A stretch of DNA of 64,000 nt from Streptomyces omiyaensis (GTDB lineage Bacteria > Actinomycetota > Actinomycetes > Streptomycetales > Streptomycetaceae), in NCBI RefSeq assembly GCF_014650895.1, contig NZ_BMVV01000014.1, forward strand, positions 62,001-126,000, read 5' to 3'. Shown piece after piece: positions 8,954 to 17,633 of this stretch (the stretch's first letter is position 1; each line of letters starts with the position of its first letter). The notes below the pieces were generated by a model, which worked only from the letters and a program-made list of their open reading frames with translations, had not been told where the DNA came from and made no database searches. The translations under genes were made by a program, and so were the position numbers.

Positions 8954-9453
8954 GATCCGTCACGACCTCCTTGCGGGCCCGCCCCGTCCGGGTCGCGGGC
9001 GTGGAACCACGGCGGAGGGAGCCTCGCAGGGAGGGGCGGCCGGACGCAGGAGCGGTTTCCCGCTCACCGGGAAGGCGCCGCGCGGAGCGCGGGAACGACA
9101 GGGGAGGGGCGGTGTGTGCCGCCCCTCCCCGGGTCGTCCGAACCGCCGGCGCCCGGGGAGCGTCCTTCCGCTCATCGGATCGCCGGTCCGGTCGTGACCC
9201 GCAGCCCTCCCCGGCTCCACGCCCCGGACCCGGGAACGCCCCCTCGCCGCGGCCGTCATCCCCCGACGGCGACACGGCCGCGGGCCGAAGCAGGCCGGGA
9301 CGGCGGCGCGGCTCGCAGGGAGGGTGGGGAAGCGTCCCGACCGCGAGCAACGCCGATCCCCCTTTGCGCCGGGGGGTCGAGCCCGGCTTCCGGACCGCAC
9401 CGCCCCGGCCGGAATGTCCGGCGCCGCGGCGCCGACTGTGGTTCGCTGCCGGG
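8954..9453. other. 500-bp divergent intergenic region
   Basis: It lies between the ligase (minus) and the YdeI-family gene (plus), so it must hold both promoters. No convincing ORF is seen; the open frames are GC-driven, with Arg/Pro/Gly-rich products. Its one clear element is the hairpin at 9101-9130, listed separately. No confident -35/-10 pair was identified. Confidence 0.5.
9101..9130. terminator. Perfect 12-bp GC hairpin inside a divergent intergenic region
   Basis: Arms 9101-9112 and 9119-9130 are perfectly complementary around a 6-nt TGTGTG loop. No annotated gene points into it: the nearest genes diverge from this interval. It could end a short unannotated transcript or be a regulatory structure. 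Labelled terminator for its shape only. Confidence 0.45.
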
Positions 9454-10029
9454 ATGACTCAGGACTTGGAGACCGTCACGTTCGCTTCGGCCGACGCGTT
9501 CGAGGAGTGGCTCGGGGAGCACCACGCCGACTCGGCCGGCATCTGGCTCAAGCTGCGGAAGAAGGGGCCGGGGGTCGTCGCGCTCGACTACGCCCAGGCG
9601 CTCGACGTGGCGCTCTGCTACGGCTGGATCGACGGACAGAAGGCGAAGTTCGACGACCTGTGGTGGCTTCAGCGGTTCACCCCGCGCAGGCGGAACAGCC
9701 GGTGGTCGAAGATCAACCGGGACAAGGCGGCCGCGCTGACCGCGCAGGGGCGGATGCGTCCGCCGGGACGGGCCGAGGTCGACCGGGCCAAGGCGGACGG
9801 CCGTTGGGAGGCGGCCTACGACAGCGCGCGGACGATCACCGTGCCGGACGACCTCGCCGCCGCCCTGGCCGCCGATCCGGCCGCGGCGTCCTCCTTCGAG
9901 ACCCTCGACGGCGCGAACCGCTACGCGATCCTCTACCGCGTCCAGGACGCCAAGCGCCCCGAGACCCGCGCCCGTCGTATCGAGCAGTTCGTCGCGATGC
10001 TGGCGAAGGGCGAGAAGCCGCACCCGTGA
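9454..10029 (+). CDS. YdeI/OmpD-associated family protein
   Basis: A 191-residue cytoplasmic protein of the YdeI (bacteriocin-protection/OmpD-associated) family. Recognisable features are the early FASADAFEEWLGEHH, GIWLKLRKKG, a central ALCYGWIDGQ, and RRNSRWSKINRDKAAAL, followed by a C-terminal helical region (YRVQDAKRPETRARRIEQFVAML). The ATG at 9454 is 7 codons before the conserved region; the open frame upstream is not coding-like. The molecular function is not established. Nothing in the immediate context explains it; it stands alone after a long intergenic region. Confidence 0.75.
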   Translation: MTQDLETVTFASADAFEEWLGEHHADSAGIWLKLRKKGPGVVALDYAQALDVALCYGWIDGQKAKFDDLWWLQRFTPRRRNSRWSKINRDKAAALTAQGRMRPPGRAEVDRAKADGRWEAAYDSARTITVPDDLAAALAADPAAASSFETLDGANRYAILYRVQDAKRPETRARRIEQFVAMLAKGEKPHP

Positions 10030-10162
10030 GGGAGGGGGGGGCAGGAGGTCCGGGCGCCCGTCGCCGCCGGTGTCACCGGTGGCGATCAGCGGTGGAGTGC
10101 CCCCCTCGAAATTCCGGCACCCGGACGCTGGATGTTTCCCCGTCCAGGGAAAGTGATCCAAG

Positions 10163-10312
10163 GTGGCAAAGCGGAAGAACCGCCCCGAAGAGTTCCAGCG
10201 GGACGCGGTCGACCCCGTGCGCTCCTCGCCGGACCGTTCCCTCGCCGCCACCGTCCACGGCCTGGGCGTCCACCTGGAGACCCCGCGCACATGGGTCCGC
10301 GACGACCGGATC
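10163..10312 (+). pseudogene. Decayed IS3-type transposase OrfA fragment
   Basis: The first ~50 codons from a GTG at 10163 read MAKRKNRPEEFQRDAV, then VRSSPDRSLAATVHGLGV and PRTWVRDD. This matches the helix-turn-helix N-terminus of IS3-family OrfA proteins (typical pattern K-R-x-F-P-x-E-F-x-x-D-A-V-x-L-V-R, then x-E-L-G-V-x-x-x-T-L-R-x-W-V). After residue ~50 the similarity vanishes, and no OrfB with a DDE catalytic core is visible in any frame. It is therefore a remnant, lying just upstream of the RHS toxin gene. A short 6-bp inverted repeat (TTTCCC/GGGAAA) precedes it, but no convincing terminal repeats were found. Confidence 0.6.
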
Positions 10313-10716
10313 CGCCCCCGGACGGCGGACGGCGCGGCACCTCGCCGCAGTTCGAGCCTGTGCCGGAGGGAGTGCGCGTGCCCTGCCTCGGGCCGGACCG
10401 GCTTCGCGTCCGCCTCGAAACGAACCGGGCCGCGCCCACGGGACGCGACAAGCTCGCGGGGCGGGCGGCCCTCGCGGGCACTCCGTCCGCTTCGGACTGC
10501 GACGCACGGGAGTTCACCCGGCGTTCGTGCGGGTGAACGCGGTGCGTGGCCGGACGTTCTCGATGGCCGACCGGTTCTTCGTGATGGTGACGTGCATCAC
10601 GTCCTGGTCCCTCGCGGCCTTGATCGTTTTGCCCTCCAACCGACCCATTGGCGATCTTGTGGGTCTCGCTAACGTCCTCGACGGTGCATCCGAACGGGTG
10701 TGCCATGGCATCGCTG
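10313..10716. other. Non-coding 400-bp tract upstream of the RHS gene
   Basis: The tract has lower GC and less codon bias than its surroundings (for example the AT-richer stretch around 10610-10680). No ORF has a recognisable product. A 65-codon minus-strand ORF (10514-10711) is uninterpretable. A 6-bp inverted repeat GTGATG/CATCAC (10581-10586 and 10595-10600) is present. It must contain the RHS promoter and may be scar tissue from the mobile element. Confidence 0.4.
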
Positions 10717-10729
10717 TGAGGGGATGAGA

Positions 10730-13700
10730 GTGGGAAAGCCCACGTTCCGGCGTTTACCGGCCTGGCACCACAGAGGGATCGGGACGCGGCAGCCGGGTCT
10801 GCGCTCGATCGCGACCGGTCTCGCCGTCGTCATGTCGGTATCCGTCATGTTCGGGACGGAAGCCGCCGTCGCCGCGCCCTCGAACCCGGTGACGGACGAC
10901 CGGCCACCGGTGGCCGGAGGGCCCGCGTCCGCCGCCGACATACCGTCGGCCCGGGTGGCCGCACGGCTGTACGGCAAGCGGGTCGAGGCGCTGTCGGAGC
11001 GCACCGAGACCTCGACGACCTGGGCCAACGAGGACGGCAGCCTCACCACCGAGATGGCCGCCGGACCCGTCCGCTTCCGCGACGAGACCACCGACGCCTG
11101 GCGTGACGTGGACATCGACCTGGTCCGGAACACGGACGGCAGCGTTCACTCCAAGGCCCACCCGACGGGCCTGGAACTCGGCGCACCGGGCGGCGAGAAG
11201 CTGACGGCCCTGGCGCAGAACGGCACCGCGCCCGCCCGTGACCTCGTCACCCTGGGCGAGGGCGCCGAGCAGATCACCCTTCAGTGGAAAGGCGGCCTGC
11301 CGGAGCCGAAGCTGGACGGCACCCGCGCCACGTACGAGAACGCCGTGCCCAACGGCGACGTCGTCGTGGAAGCGACCCGTACCGGCTTCGAGCAGTTCGT
11401 GGTCGTCAAGCAGAAGCCGGCGGGAGCGTACTCCTACACGCTTCCCCTGAAGGCCAAGGGCCTCAAGGCGGTGCAGCAGAAGGACGGCAGCCTTCTCTTC
11501 ACCGACCGCGCCGACAAGAAGCGGGCGGTCATGCCCGCGCCCGTCATGTGGGACGCGACCGTCGACAAGCTCTCCGGGGAGCACACGCGCCGCGCGAAGG
11601 TCGACCTGAAGGTCGTCAACCGCAAGGACGGCATCGACCTGCTCGTCACCCCGGACGCGAAGTTCCTGGCGGACCCGCAGACGAAGTACCCGGTGACGGT
11701 GGACCCGTCCACGTCGTCGCTGTCGAGCGTCCTGGACACCTACGTCCAGAACGGCGAGACCGTCGACTGGTCCGCCGACACCGAGCTGGACCTGGGCAAT
11801 CCCGGGACGAAGAACGCCGACGGCACCTTCCGCACGGCGCGTTCCTTCATCACCTGGAATTCCACCCCGCTCCAGGACGCCCTGATCCTCGACGCGAAAC
11901 TGTCGCTGTACAACTTCCACTCGGGCAACGCCGACTGCACCGGCCAGTCGTGGGAGGTGTGGTCGACCGGCGCACCGTCCACGTCCTCACGCTGGACCGC
12001 GCAGCCGTCGTGGACCGCGAAGAAGGCCACGTCCACCGAGACCAAGGGCCGTGACGGCTGCGGCGGCGACGGCTGGATCAACGCCGACGTCGACACGCTG
12101 GTGCAGGAGTGGGCCTCGGCCAGGGCGACCCGCGGTCACATGGGCCTGCGGGCCACCACGGAGGCCACCACCCCCGGCTGGAAGCAGGTGCGTTCCGCCA
12201 ACGCGGCGACCAACGTGCCCAAGCTGACCGTCACCTACAACTACCGGCCGCGCACCGGCACCAAACAGGAGGCGGGCCCGCCCTACTTCTCCTACGGCGG
12301 TGCCTACGTCGTCAACACGACCATGCCCACGCTGCGCGACACCTTCGTCGACTCCGACGGCGACAAGGTCAACGCCACCTTCGAGATCATCGACGCCGCC
12401 ACCAACGCGCAGGTGGGCAGCTACCTGGTCTCCCCGTGGGCGGCCTCCGGACAGGCCGCCTCGGTGACCGTCCCGGCCGGAGTGCTGACGAACGGCAAGA
12501 CGTACAGGTTCCGCACGTCGCCGTACGACGGCACGCACTACAACACCGCCTGGTCGGCCTACAAGACCTTCACGGTCGACACCGCCGCCCCCTCCGCGCC
12601 GACCTCCGTCACGTCCACCGACTACCCGTCCACCGCGTGGGTCAAGGGCGCGGGCCAGCCGGGCACGTTCACGGTCACTCCGAACGGCACCGACCACCAT
12701 TGGCTGGAGTGGTCCCTCGACGGCGTGACCTGGACCAAGGTCGTCACCGCCGGCTCCACCGCCGTGAAGACGATCAGCGTCACCCCGCCGAAAAACGGCA
12801 CCCACGCCCTCCAGGTGCGGCAGGCCGACAAGGCCGACAACAAGTCCGAGGCCGCGACCTACACCTTCCACGCCGGCCCGGGCGGCTTCCTCCAGCCCAC
12901 CGAGGGCGAGCGCACCGCGCGCCGCCTGCCGCTGGCCGTCGAGGTCGACGGCGCCAAGTACGACAAGGCGTCGTTCTCGTGGCGCCGCTCCGCGGCCGAC
13001 CCGTGGACCGCCATCCCCGCCGGTGACGTCACCTCCGGCGGCACCGCGCTGACCGCCTGGCCGGTCGCACTCGCCGGCGGCAAGAACAGCCCCCTGGTGT
13101 GGAACACCACCACCACGGTCGATCCGGACGGCACCGTCCAGATCAAGGCCGACTTCACCGGCCCCAACTCCGCCTCCGGCAGCACCGAGCCGCTGACCGT
13201 CGTGGTGGACCGCAACGCCTCCGGCGCGGCCTCCCAAGAGGTCGGCCCGGGCTCGCTGAACCTGCTCAACGGCGACTACACCCTGTCCGAGAAGGACGCC
13301 TCGTTCTTCGGCGTGGAGGTCAGCCGCACGGCGTCCTCCCGTCGCCCCGAAGCGGGCGCGAACCAGACCGGCCAGGCTGCGATCTTCGGAAAGGAATGGG
13401 TCGCCGGCACGTTCGCCGAGGAGAGCGATTCCGAGTACTCCTACCTGCGCCGGACCTCGGACACCGCGGTGGACGTGGTGACGGAGGGCGGCGAGGCACT
13501 GCACTTCACCGCCGACGCGGCGAAGACCGGCTGGGTCTCCGAGCCCGGCGCCGAGGACCTCACCCTCACCGGCAGCGTCACCGGCAGCTTCACGCTGTCC
13601 GACACCGACGGTTCCGTGACGACCTTCACCAAGCCGGACGCCGCCGCCACCACCTGGCAGGTGTCCAGCAGCCTGGTCGACGGCCTCAACAACTCCACCA

Positions 13701-16700
13701 CGACCGTCGTCTCCGAGACCGTCACCGTCGGCACCCAGAAGTTCGCCCGGCCCAAGCGGATCATCGCGCCGACCTCCGCGGTCACCCCCGCCACGTGCAC
13801 GGCCACGCCGTCCACCAAGGGCTGCCGCTCACTGGAGTTCGTCTACGCGACGACCACCACCGCCACCGGCACGTCCACCGACGCCGAGTTCGGTGACTTC
13901 ACCGGCCAGGTCGGCGAGATCAGGCTGTGGGCCACCGCCCCCGGCGCGGCCTCGGCGACCGCCACTCCCGTGGCCAGGTACCGCTACGACAACACCGGCA
14001 AGCTGCGCCAGACCTGGGACCCCAGGCTCGGGCAGCAGACCGAGACCCAGTACGCCTACTTCGGCGGCCGGGTCGTGTGGATGGAACAGGCCGGACGCCT
14101 GCCGTACGACTTCACGTACGGCAACGCGGGCGGCTCCGCCGGCGGCGAGGGCATGCTGCTGAAGGTCGGCCGCTCCGGCCTCAAGCAGGGCACCGCCGAC
14201 GTGGCCGAGGGCACCGCGACGACCTCGGTCGTCTACGACGTGCCGCTGACCGGCACCGCAGCCCCTTACGGGATGGGCGCCGCCCAGGTGATGACCTGGG
14301 GCCAGCAGGACGCGCCGACGGACGCCACGGCGGTCTTCCCCGCCGACTCCGTGCCCACCGCCCACACCGGCTCCTCGCTCACCGCGGCCGCCTACAAGCG
14401 CGCCACGGTGCACTACCTCGGGGCCTCCGGCCGCGAGGTCAACACCGCCACACCCGGCGGCCACCTCACCACCACCGAGCACGACCGGTTCGGCAACACC
14501 GTCCGCGAGCTGAGCGCAGCCAACCGCGCGCTCGCCCTCGACACCACCACCGCCGGCCGGCAGGCCCTGGCGGACCTGGGCATCGGCTCCCTCTCCTCCG
14601 CGGAGCGCGCCCACCTGCTGTCGACCACCTCCCTCTACGACGCCACCGGCGTGCGCAAGACGGAGGAGTTCGGCCCGATGCACCGCATCGACCTCACCCA
14701 GGACCTCAAGGACGGCACCACCGTCCTGGTGACCGCGGGCACCTCGGTGCCGGCCCGTTCCTGGACCGTCAACGAGTACGACGAGGGCCGCCCCACCGAC
14801 GGCACCGCCAAGGTCAAGGACCAGGTGACCCTGACCGTCACCGGTGCCCGGGTCCGCGACTACTACTCGGTCATGGGCGAGAAGCGCGTCAACGAGACCC
14901 AGTACGACTGGGCGAAGGGCCTGCCCACCCTGACCATCCAGGACCCGGGCGGCATCGGCCTGGTCACCGGCATGGTCTACGACGCGCAGGGCCGCATGAC
15001 GGACATCACCCAGCCCGGCGGCACCGGCTCCGACCCGGCCACCCGGGTCACCGCCTACTGGACCGCGACCGGCACCGGCTCCTGCGCCGGCCGCCCGGAG
15101 TGGGCCGACCTCGTCTGCTGGACCGGCCCCGGCGGCACCGCCACCGGAAGCACCCAGCCCGCCGAGATCTCCGACACCACCACCGAGTACGGCCTCTTCG
15201 GCCAGGTGACCAGGACCACGGACACCGCCAACGGCGCCACCCGCACCACGGTCACCGACCACGACGCCGCCGGCCGTCCGACCACGGTCACCCTCACCGG
15301 CAGTGGCCTCGGCACCGCCGTGCCGGCGGCCACCACCACGTACGACCCGGTCACCGGCCAGGAGACCAAGACCACCTCGGCCACCGGCGGGACGATCACC
15401 AAGGCCTACGACAAGCTCGGCCGCCTGATCTCGTACACCGACGCCGACGGCGGCACCACCCGGACCGAGTACGACCTGCTCGACCGTCCGCTGAAGGTCA
15501 CCGACACCGCCCCCTCGACGGTCACCTACACCTACGACCACACCACCGAACCGCGCGGTCTGGCCACCTCGGTGACCGACTCGATCGCAGGTGCCTTCGG
15601 AGCCGTCTACGACGCCGACGGCTCCGTCACCAAGGAGACCCTGCCCGGCGGCTACACCGTCACCCAGACCGAGGACACCACCGGTGCCGCGGTCAACCGC
15701 ACCTACACCCGCGACAGTGACGGCGCCGTGGTCTACAGCGACTCGGTCACCGAGAACGCGCACGGTCAGAACACCGCCCACACCGGCTGGTCGGACCAGA
15801 AGTTCGCCTACGACGCGGTGGGCCGGCTCACCTCGGTCCTCGACACCTCGGAGACCGTCTGCACCCGGCGCGCCTACACGTTCGACAAGCGCGCCAACCG
15901 CACCTCGCTGACCACCGCGACCGGCACGCCCGGCGCGGACTGCCCGACCACCGGAGGCACCACCACCACCCACACCTACGACACCGCCGACCGCCTCGTC
16001 GACGCCGGCTACACCCACGACGCGTTCGGCCGCACCACGGCGCTGCCCGGCAGCACCGTCGCGTACCACGTCAACGACCTCGTCCAGCAGATCACCGCGG
16101 GCACGGAGCGCCAGACCTGGACCCTCGACTCCGAACAGCGATTCCGCTCCTGGAAGGTCGAGACCGGCAGCGGCACCACCTGGACGCAGACCGAGTCCAA
16201 GCTGAACCACTACGACGGGGAGGGGGACAACCCTCGCTGGATCGTCGAGGACACCACCACCGGGGCGATCAGCCGCAACGTCGAATCCGCCTCCGGTGAC
16301 CTCGCCGCGACCACCGCGGCCACCGGCGACGTCGTCCTCCAGATCGGCACGCTCCACGGCGACGTCGCCCTGCAGCTGCCCCTGGACACCAGCCGGGCCC
16401 CCGTCGTGCTCGACACCGACGAATACGGAAACCCGCGCCAGGGCCGGGCGAGTGCCCGCTACGACTGGCTCGGTGCCAAGCAGCGCTCCACCGAGACGGT
16501 GTCCGGCGTCACCCTCATGGGTGTGCGCCTCTACCACCCCGCCACCGGACGGTTCCTCTCCATGGACCCGGTCTACGGGGGGAGCGCCAACGCGTACGAG
16601 TACGCCTACGCGGACCCGAGGAACAAGTTCGACCTCGACGGACGCTGGGTGTGGGTCGTCGCCCGGGGCGCCGTCGCCTGCTGGAAGCACTGCAAGAAGG

Positions 16701-16969
16701 TCTGGCGCGGCGGCAAGAAGCTGTGGCGCGGGGCGAAGAGCGTCTGGCGCAACAGCAAGGTCCGCTGCAGCCGCTTCCCCAACACGGGCGGTGGCGGATG
16801 CGACTTCAGCTGGAAGGGCCAGCGAAAGTTCGGCATCCACCACCACCGACACAACTGGTCCGGCAACAGCTGGTGGAAGAAGTGGCACTACCACCGGCGT
16901 CCCGGCATCGGCCGGCACCGGCCGTGGCAGCCGTACAACGACGGCCGGCCCTGGTGGAGGCGTTTCTGA
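10730..16969 (+). CDS. Secreted RHS/YD-repeat polymorphic toxin with cationic Trp-rich tip
   Basis: A 2079-residue secreted protein. The GTG at 10730 is chosen because GAGGGG lies 6 nt upstream; an ATG at 10724 and a GTG at 10700 are alternatives. A signal peptide (hydrophobic about residues 22-40, AVAAP cleavage region) is followed by a DNRLRE-type domain (about 325-510: DTYVQNG, WEVWSTG, GHMGLRAT), Ig/FnIII-like segments, then YD repeats from about 1080 (YDNTGKL, YDKLGRL, YDLLDRP, YDAVGRL). The RHS shell closes with MGVRLYHPATGRFLSMDP at about 1930. The last ~105 residues are a unique tip with about 13 Trp and 8 His, many Arg/Lys and only two Asp. Codon 9 is TTA, so translation may depend on bldA. 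Family members encapsulate and deliver C-terminal toxins; this tip matches none I know. Confidence 0.88.
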   Translation: MGKPTFRRLPAWHHRGIGTRQPGLRSIATGLAVVMSVSVMFGTEAAVAAPSNPVTDDRPPVAGGPASAADIPSARVAARLYGKRVEALSERTETSTTWANEDGSLTTEMAAGPVRFRDETTDAWRDVDIDLVRNTDGSVHSKAHPTGLELGAPGGEKLTALAQNGTAPARDLVTLGEGAEQITLQWKGGLPEPKLDGTRATYENAVPNGDVVVEATRTGFEQFVVVKQKPAGAYSYTLPLKAKGLKAVQQKDGSLLFTDRADKKRAVMPAPVMWDATVDKLSGEHTRRAKVDLKVVNRKDGIDLLVTPDAKFLADPQTKYPVTVDPSTSSLSSVLDTYVQNGETVDWSADTELDLGNPGTKNADGTFRTARSFITWNSTPLQDALILDAKLSLYNFHSGNADCTGQSWEVWSTGAPSTSSRWTAQPSWTAKKATSTETKGRDGCGGDGWINADVDTLVQEWASARATRGHMGLRATTEATTPGWKQVRSANAATNVPKLTVTYNYRPRTGTKQEAGPPYFSYGGAYVVNTTMPTLRDTFVDSDGDKVNATFEIIDAATNAQVGSYLVSPWAASGQAASVTVPAGVLTNGKTYRFRTSPYDGTHYNTAWSAYKTFTVDTAAPSAPTSVTSTDYPSTAWVKGAGQPGTFTVTPNGTDHHWLEWSLDGVTWTKVVTAGSTAVKTISVTPPKNGTHALQVRQADKADNKSEAATYTFHAGPGGFLQPTEGERTARRLPLAVEVDGAKYDKASFSWRRSAADPWTAIPAGDVTSGGTALTAWPVALAGGKNSPLVWNTTTTVDPDGTVQIKADFTGPNSASGSTEPLTVVVDRNASGAASQEVGPGSLNLLNGDYTLSEKDASFFGVEVSRTASSRRPEAGANQTGQAAIFGKEWVAGTFAEESDSEYSYLRRTSDTAVDVVTEGGEALHFTADAAKTGWVSEPGAEDLTLTGSVTGSFTLSDTDGSVTTFTKPDAAATTWQVSSSLVDGLNNSTTTVVSETVTVGTQKFARPKRIIAPTSAVTPATCTATPSTKGCRSLEFVYATTTTATGTSTDAEFGDFTGQVGEIRLWATAPGAASATATPVARYRYDNTGKLRQTWDPRLGQQTETQYAYFGGRVVWMEQAGRLPYDFTYGNAGGSAGGEGMLLKVGRSGLKQGTADVAEGTATTSVVYDVPLTGTAAPYGMGAAQVMTWGQQDAPTDATAVFPADSVPTAHTGSSLTAAAYKRATVHYLGASGREVNTATPGGHLTTTEHDRFGNTVRELSAANRALALDTTTAGRQALADLGIGSLSSAERAHLLSTTSLYDATGVRKTEEFGPMHRIDLTQDLKDGTTVLVTAGTSVPARSWTVNEYDEGRPTDGTAKVKDQVTLTVTGARVRDYYSVMGEKRVNETQYDWAKGLPTLTIQDPGGIGLVTGMVYDAQGRMTDITQPGGTGSDPATRVTAYWTATGTGSCAGRPEWADLVCWTGPGGTATGSTQPAEISDTTTEYGLFGQVTRTTDTANGATRTTVTDHDAAGRPTTVTLTGSGLGTAVPAATTTYDPVTGQETKTTSATGGTITKAYDKLGRLISYTDADGGTTRTEYDLLDRPLKVTDTAPSTVTYTYDHTTEPRGLATSVTDSIAGAFGAVYDADGSVTKETLPGGYTVTQTEDTTGAAVNRTYTRDSDGAVVYSDSVTENAHGQNTAHTGWSDQKFAYDAVGRLTSVLDTSETVCTRRAYTFDKRANRTSLTTATGTPGADCPTTGGTTTTHTYDTADRLVDAGYTHDAFGRTTALPGSTVAYHVNDLVQQITAGTERQTWTLDSEQRFRSWKVETGSGTTWTQTESKLNHYDGEGDNPRWIVEDTTTGAISRNVESASGDLAATTAATGDVVLQIGTLHGDVALQLPLDTSRAPVVLDTDEYGNPRQGRASARYDWLGAKQRSTETVSGVTLMGVRLYHPATGRFLSMDPVYGGSANAYEYAYADPRNKFDLDGRWVWVVARGAVACWKHCKKVWRGGKKLWRGAKSVWRNSKVRCSRFPNTGGGGCDFSWKGQRKFGIHHHRHNWSGNSWWKKWHYHRRPGIGRHRPWQPYNDGRPWWRRF

Positions 16970-17023
16970 CCACCGAGGTCCGATCCCCGTCGCATGAGTC
17001 CGGATGAGTCCGGACGAACCGTA

Positions 17024-17064
17024 GGGCGGCCGGCCGGAACCCTTCCGGCCGGCCGCCCGTTTCT
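17024..17064 (+). terminator. Strong intrinsic terminator between RHS gene and downstream ORF
   Basis: A perfect 16-bp stem (17024-17039 with 17043-17058), CCC loop, followed by the T-rich GTTTCTCTTC. It is the most canonical rho-independent terminator in the window, and sits only ~30 bp before the start of the acidic ORF. Confidence 0.85.
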
Positions 17065-17094
17065 CTTCACACACGCATGAAGGAACCGAGGCCC

Positions 17095-17547
17095 ATGCCC
17101 CACGTCCCCTCCTTCCCCCTCCTCTTCACGGACGACGAGGGAGAGATCCAGAGCCTGTCCGACCCCGCCGAGCTCGACACGACACTCGAGTTCGTCGACG
17201 ACTTCGACCCCGCATACCGTTGCGTCGACGCCGACGGGCAGCGGGTGCGCGTGCTGGTGTGGAACCTGGAGCTGCTCGCCCTCCGGATCGTCCCGGACGA
17301 CTTCGACGTCACCGAGACGACGATCAGTGAGACGCGCCGCCCCGGCGGCACCACGGAGTACACCGAGAGTTTCCGCGGCGAGCCACTGCGCGCGGTGCGC
17401 CGGGACGCCTCCGGCGCGCTCACGGCCGTTCCGTCCGACTGGCGCGACGGGACGCCGCCGGACGCCGCCCCCGAGGGCCGGCCGGCCCGCCTCACGCCCG
17501 AGGAGTTCAACGTCCTGTGGATGAAGGCGCGCGGCGTCGAGCGCTGA
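17095..17547 (+). CDS. Small acidic protein, candidate immunity protein for the RHS toxin
   Basis: A 150-residue cytoplasmic protein with no signal peptide and no family I recognise. The ATG at 17095 is preferred over the ATG at 17077 because AAGGA lies 10 nt upstream of it; 17077 has no Shine-Dalgarno. The N-terminal half is strongly acidic (FTDDEGEI, DPAELD, FVDDFDP, VPDDFDVTETT) and the C-terminus ends in LTPEEFNVLWMKARG. Position directly downstream of a polymorphic toxin and a charge opposite to that of the toxin tip are typical of immunity proteins. A terminator separates the two genes, so expression would need read-through or its own promoter. Function is inference from context only. 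Confidence 0.6.
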   Translation: MPHVPSFPLLFTDDEGEIQSLSDPAELDTTLEFVDDFDPAYRCVDADGQRVRVLVWNLELLALRIVPDDFDVTETTISETRRPGGTTEYTESFRGEPLRAVRRDASGALTAVPSDWRDGTPPDAAPEGRPARLTPEEFNVLWMKARGVER

Positions 17548-17571
17548 CCGCCGGCCCTCTCCCGAAACGAC

Positions 17572-17610
17572 CCGCCCCGTGCCCGGGGGAACGACTCGGG
17601 CACGGGGCGG
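17572..17610. terminator. Bidirectional hairpin between convergent genes
   Basis: A perfect 14-bp inverted repeat (17572-17585 and 17597-17610, 11-nt loop) lies between the acidic ORF and the convergent argG stop. Confidence 0.8.
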
Positions 17611-17633
17611 TCACATGATCGGCCGGACAGGTC

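Noticed and set aside
10514..10711. 65-codon minus-strand ORF before the RHS gene
   Set aside because: No family, no Shine-Dalgarno and it runs into the RHS start region; cannot be supported.
11300..16500. Regular repeats in the RHS gene as a possible CRISPR or tandem array
   Set aside because: They are coding YD repeats with diverged sequence and no constant repeat-spacer spacing.
13829..17074. 1081-codon minus-strand frame opposite the RHS gene
   Set aside because: Gly/Val/Ala-rich shadow of the repetitive RHS coding strand, with no domain and no ribosome site.
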